This document shows, in pieces, positions 18,707 to 20,696 of a stretch of 20,696 nt of DNA. Numbering within the stretch: the first letter of the stretch is position 1; each line of letters begins with the position of its first letter. The position numbers and the translations under genes are program-made. Location: positions 1 to 20,696 of the forward strand of contig NW_022985087.1 in the NCBI RefSeq assembly GCF_010015585.1, in the 5' to 3' direction. The DNA is from Eremomyces bilateralis CBS 781.70. Lineage: Eukaryota; Ascomycota; Dothideomycetes; Eremomycetales; Eremomycetaceae. The notes below the pieces were generated by a model that saw nothing but the letters and a program-made list of their open reading frames with translations, was not told where the DNA came from and did no database searches.

Positions 18707-18990
18707 ACCGCCCATTCTAGGCACCTCCACCACCTATTTTAGGCACTCCCCCCCACCGACTTTAGAACCCCATCATCACCCATTTTAAGCACCCTCTATC
18801 ATCCATTTTGGGGTACTCCCACCACCCGTTCTATCACCTGTGCCCAAAACGGGAGGCGGGAGTGATAAACGGTATCCAAAATAGGTGATAGTAGGGCCCA
18901 AAATAGGTGGTGGAGGTGCCCAAAACAGGTGATGGGGGATGCCCAGAATATGTTGTAGGGGTGCCCAGAATAGGTGGTAGGGGTGCCCAC
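18707..18990. repeat. Minisatellite arranged as an inverted repeat
   Basis: About six degenerate units of 21-26 bp in one orientation (18707-18840; core ACCACCTATTTTAGGCACTCC) are followed at once by about six in the opposite orientation (18841-18990; core TGCCCARAATAGGTGGTAGG). The switch point is at 18840/18841. The right arm is the reverse complement of the left, so either strand can fold into one long imperfect hairpin. There is no coding signal. Confidence 0.8.
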
Positions 18991-19308
18991 GCTTTAGGGA
19001 TTTTCGAAATAGACTAATTAGAGCATAGTATTCCTAGGTCACGTGGCTGGGATGTAGCTGCAGGGTGGATGGCGTAGTGACAGCTCGGCTGACCCTGAAA
19101 AAGGTTCGGCTCACCATCCTAATCGGGTTAGGTTAATCACGTGAGGTCAGTTGACCTATATCTATGATCGACGTTGGTCGGCTCACCTTTCTGGATACAC
19201 ACATCTCAATTCAACCCCACACTCCCTCTAACTATATGGATATGGAAAATGCGTAAGATGTTTCAAACATGTTTGAAATATGTATATTAATAACCATGCT
19301 GTAGCTTA
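18991..19308. other. Spacer with TCGGCTSACC repeats and two CACGTG sites
   Basis: No gene. TCGGCTGACC or TCGGCTCACC occurs at 19085-19094, 19106-19115 and 19178-19187. CACGTG lies at 19040-19045 and 19138-19143, the second within TTAATCACGTGAGG. The sequence becomes markedly AT-rich after about 19220. The role of these sites is unknown. Confidence 0.45.
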
Positions 19309-19633
19309 ATCTCTAATCCTTCTATCTAAAGAGAATTCTGATGATAAGAGTAATGAAGTCGACCAAGAAGATCTCCAGCTTATGTTTGATGATGATTTCT
19401 ATAAAGAATCATATATTGCAATTAAGGATGGTGAAGTAAATATCTTCCTGCGTAATATATTTAGAACATATTCATGTTCTTATCCTTTAATATCTAAACC
19501 TAAATTGCCGCTTACCACAAGAACTAATTATAATAAAAAAAGATTAGAACATTTTTCTGCAAAACAGCCCACAACTTGGAAATTAGCTGAGATTATGATC
19601 GTAATCGATTCTTCACACTTCATTCAATTATAA
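19309..19633 (+). other. AT-rich open frame, unknown
   Basis: A frame is open from about 19309 to the TAA near 19631-19633. The only internal ATG start is at 19382, giving 83 residues (MFDDDFYKESYIAIKDGEVN onward), with an acidic stretch (SNEVDQEDLQ) upstream. Composition is much more AT-rich than the host genes. I recognise no domain. It could be an exon remnant of a transposon or foreign gene, or chance. Confidence 0.2.
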
Positions 19634-19658
19634 TCAACTATTATAGCCCTCCCAAATA

Positions 19659-19931
19659 ATGGTTAGAGGGCGCATGAGGGGGAAAGGCCCGCAGGCCAAA
19701 GACGCGTCCCCGACGCGTCCCCAGCAGGCGGACCACCCACGACCCAACACCCGCAACGGAGTAGGAGAACAAAATGGACGGACGGATGAGGGGCGGATGC
19801 TCCAAATTATGGAAAACCATATAAAACTCGCGTTGGAGAGCTGCCGTGGATGGGCTAGGGCGGGGTCGCTCCGTGGAGTTCTTGAGGCTTACCTAACGCC
19901 CGTTCTCCGGCTTATTCCGGAGCTAGCATAG
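19659..19931 (+). CDS. Small hypothetical ORF, possibly transposon-derived
   Basis: ATG 19659 opens a 90-residue frame with a basic, Pro/Arg-rich N-terminus followed by a helix-prone stretch (MLQIMENHIKLALESCRGWA). After the stop the same frame goes on with a helix-prone LERLGRIEAGIAKDRG segment to about 20062. A short direct repeat GACGCGTCCCC x2 lies at 19701-19722. GC content rises sharply here compared with the preceding AT-rich stretch. It may be the N-terminus of a transposon gag/ORF1 or simply chance; I do not recognise the family. Confidence 0.25.
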   Translation: MVRGRMRGKGPQAKDASPTRPQQADHPRPNTRNGVGEQNGRTDEGRMLQIMENHIKLALESCRGWARAGSLRGVLEAYLTPVLRLIPELA

Positions 19932-20062
19932 AGAAAGAGTATAGAAAAGGCGCAGGCGGGAATACCCGCCAGGGACCTAGCGATGGGTCAAATATTGGAG
20001 CGCCTTGGACGTATTGAAGCTGGAATCGCGAAAGACCGCGGTTGTGAAGATTCACTACCTGC

Positions 20063-20286
20063 ATGAGCCATTTGGGCCCTTTGGGCCCAGATCGGATTAT
20101 CTTTTATCCTTACCCCGCTTTTGAGGTATATAATACCCCGCACGAATCCTACCAACTCTCGACGGTAGCGATTCGCGCTGTTACACATTTACACGATTAC
20201 ATACAATACAAATACGTTGATACAGACTTCTTGATCTATTCAGTTGCCTACAGCAATCCAATATCACCCAGGACTACCAATCCTTG
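20063..20286 (+). promoter_or_regulatory. Promoter- or LTR-like segment with TATA box
   Basis: It contains a duplicated TTTGGGCCC (20071-20079, 20080-20088), a TATATAATA box at 20127-20135, a pyrimidine-rich start-site-like stretch CCTACCAACTCTC about 20 bp downstream, and an end reading CCAATCCTTGACA near 20274-20286. This resembles the TATA-R-U5 order of a retroelement LTR, but no matching second copy or TG start could be fixed within the window. Confidence 0.3.
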
Positions 20287-20329
20287 ACACATATTCCGAA
20301 TATAACTAGTACTAAACTGATAGTTAACT

Positions 20330-20696
20330 TAAAGATAGTCTTCTTATCGGGGCGCAACATCGTTTCCGTACTGGTGTGGCGTGTGAGGAATAGAACGATA
20401 CGTGCAGCCTAGTTTTTCGTCAATTGGTGACACCGGTATATAAATATATTTTAAATATATTTTAAACACGTTCTAAAGAGTTCTAAAATCTATAGGACAT
20501 GGCTAGTATCTGCCATCCTTATCTAAGTTATAGTAACTCCACCATTTAGACAATGAGTAGACACTTTATAAAGTATTTACCGCTAAACGGAGAATTCGAT
20601 ACTAGTCATCTTCGAAGCCTTATCGAGAATGGTATACTAGTAGAGTAAGAGGAGTACGGAGTAGTTAAGTAGCAGTCGACTCGAAGACTAATATAT
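20330..20696. other. TpA-rich, RIP-like DNA at the window edge
   Basis: Rich in TA, CTAG and TAG words. It holds a near-duplicate TAAATATATTTTAAATATATTTTAAA near 20442-20465. A short frame from ATG 20553 (MSRHFIKYLPLNGEFDTSHL onward) stops at TAA 20646-20648 and seems to go on in the same frame with further stops. The look is that of a RIP-mutated coding repeat cut by the window edge; the family is unknown. Confidence 0.35.

Noticed and set aside
18685-18990. CRISPR array reading of the repeats at 18.7-19.0 kb
   Set aside because: Units are contiguous and degenerate without unique spacers, they reverse orientation midway, and the genome is eukaryotic.
19145-19158. AGGTCAGTTGACCT as a hormone-receptor-like response element
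   Set aside because: Nuclear receptors of that type are not known from fungi; a short inverted repeat of this size is expected by chance.

Overview
The window looks like nuclear DNA of a filamentous ascomycete (Pezizomycotina). The reasons are two HET-domain genes of the kind confined to filamentous fungi, short GT-AG introns of 43-69 nt, fungal-type transposon remains, and stretches with the TpA-rich, TAG-rich look of repeat-induced point mutation (RIP). I cannot place it more precisely than that.

Layout. 1-2035: a decayed Pif1/Helitron-type helicase, still in one frame but full of stops. 2036-2756: spacer with a degenerate 19-20-mer repeat and three 11-bp-phased E-box-like sites. 2757-4781 (+): an intact single-exon HET-domain gene of 674 aa. 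5043-5480: a 438-bp near-perfect palindrome (MITE-like foldback). 5481-8230: a nest of retroelement fossils on the minus strand: the C-terminal end of a LINE ORF2, a 5'-truncated Ty1/Copia piece ending in a 265-bp LTR, and a LINE ORF1-like gag with a zinc knuckle. 8292-9927 (-): a complete four-exon flavin monooxygenase of 490 aa. 10768-13725 (+): a three-exon SAC/hSac2 phosphoinositide phosphatase of about 951 aa, with one apparent single-base frameshift. 13994-17934 (-): a six-exon NLR-like gene encoding HET, NACHT and four C2H2 zinc fingers (about 1221 codons), carrying one frameshift and one in-frame TAG. 18144-18990: a repeat-rich block upstream of that gene, with a 116-bp hairpin, a GGCAGGTT/ATAGCGC repeat cluster, and a minisatellite built as an inverted repeat. 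19000-20696: AT-rich or RIP-like DNA with short open frames I do not recognise.

How it fits together. Two housekeeping-type genes (flavin monooxygenase and SAC phosphatase, divergently arranged) sit between two HET-family non-self-recognition or cell-death genes, and the whole is flanked and broken up by transposon debris. This fits an accessory, fast-evolving compartment. The most interesting item is the HET-NACHT-C2H2 gene: a cell-death trigger domain and a STAND-type NTPase switch, with DNA/RNA/protein-binding fingers where NLRs usually carry WD40, ankyrin or TPR repeats. Splice sites and phases agree at every junction I checked. The frameshifts in the NLR and SAC genes therefore look either very recent or like sequence errors.

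Coordinates of exons were worked out by hand from reading frame, GT-AG borders and family motifs. No database search was possible.
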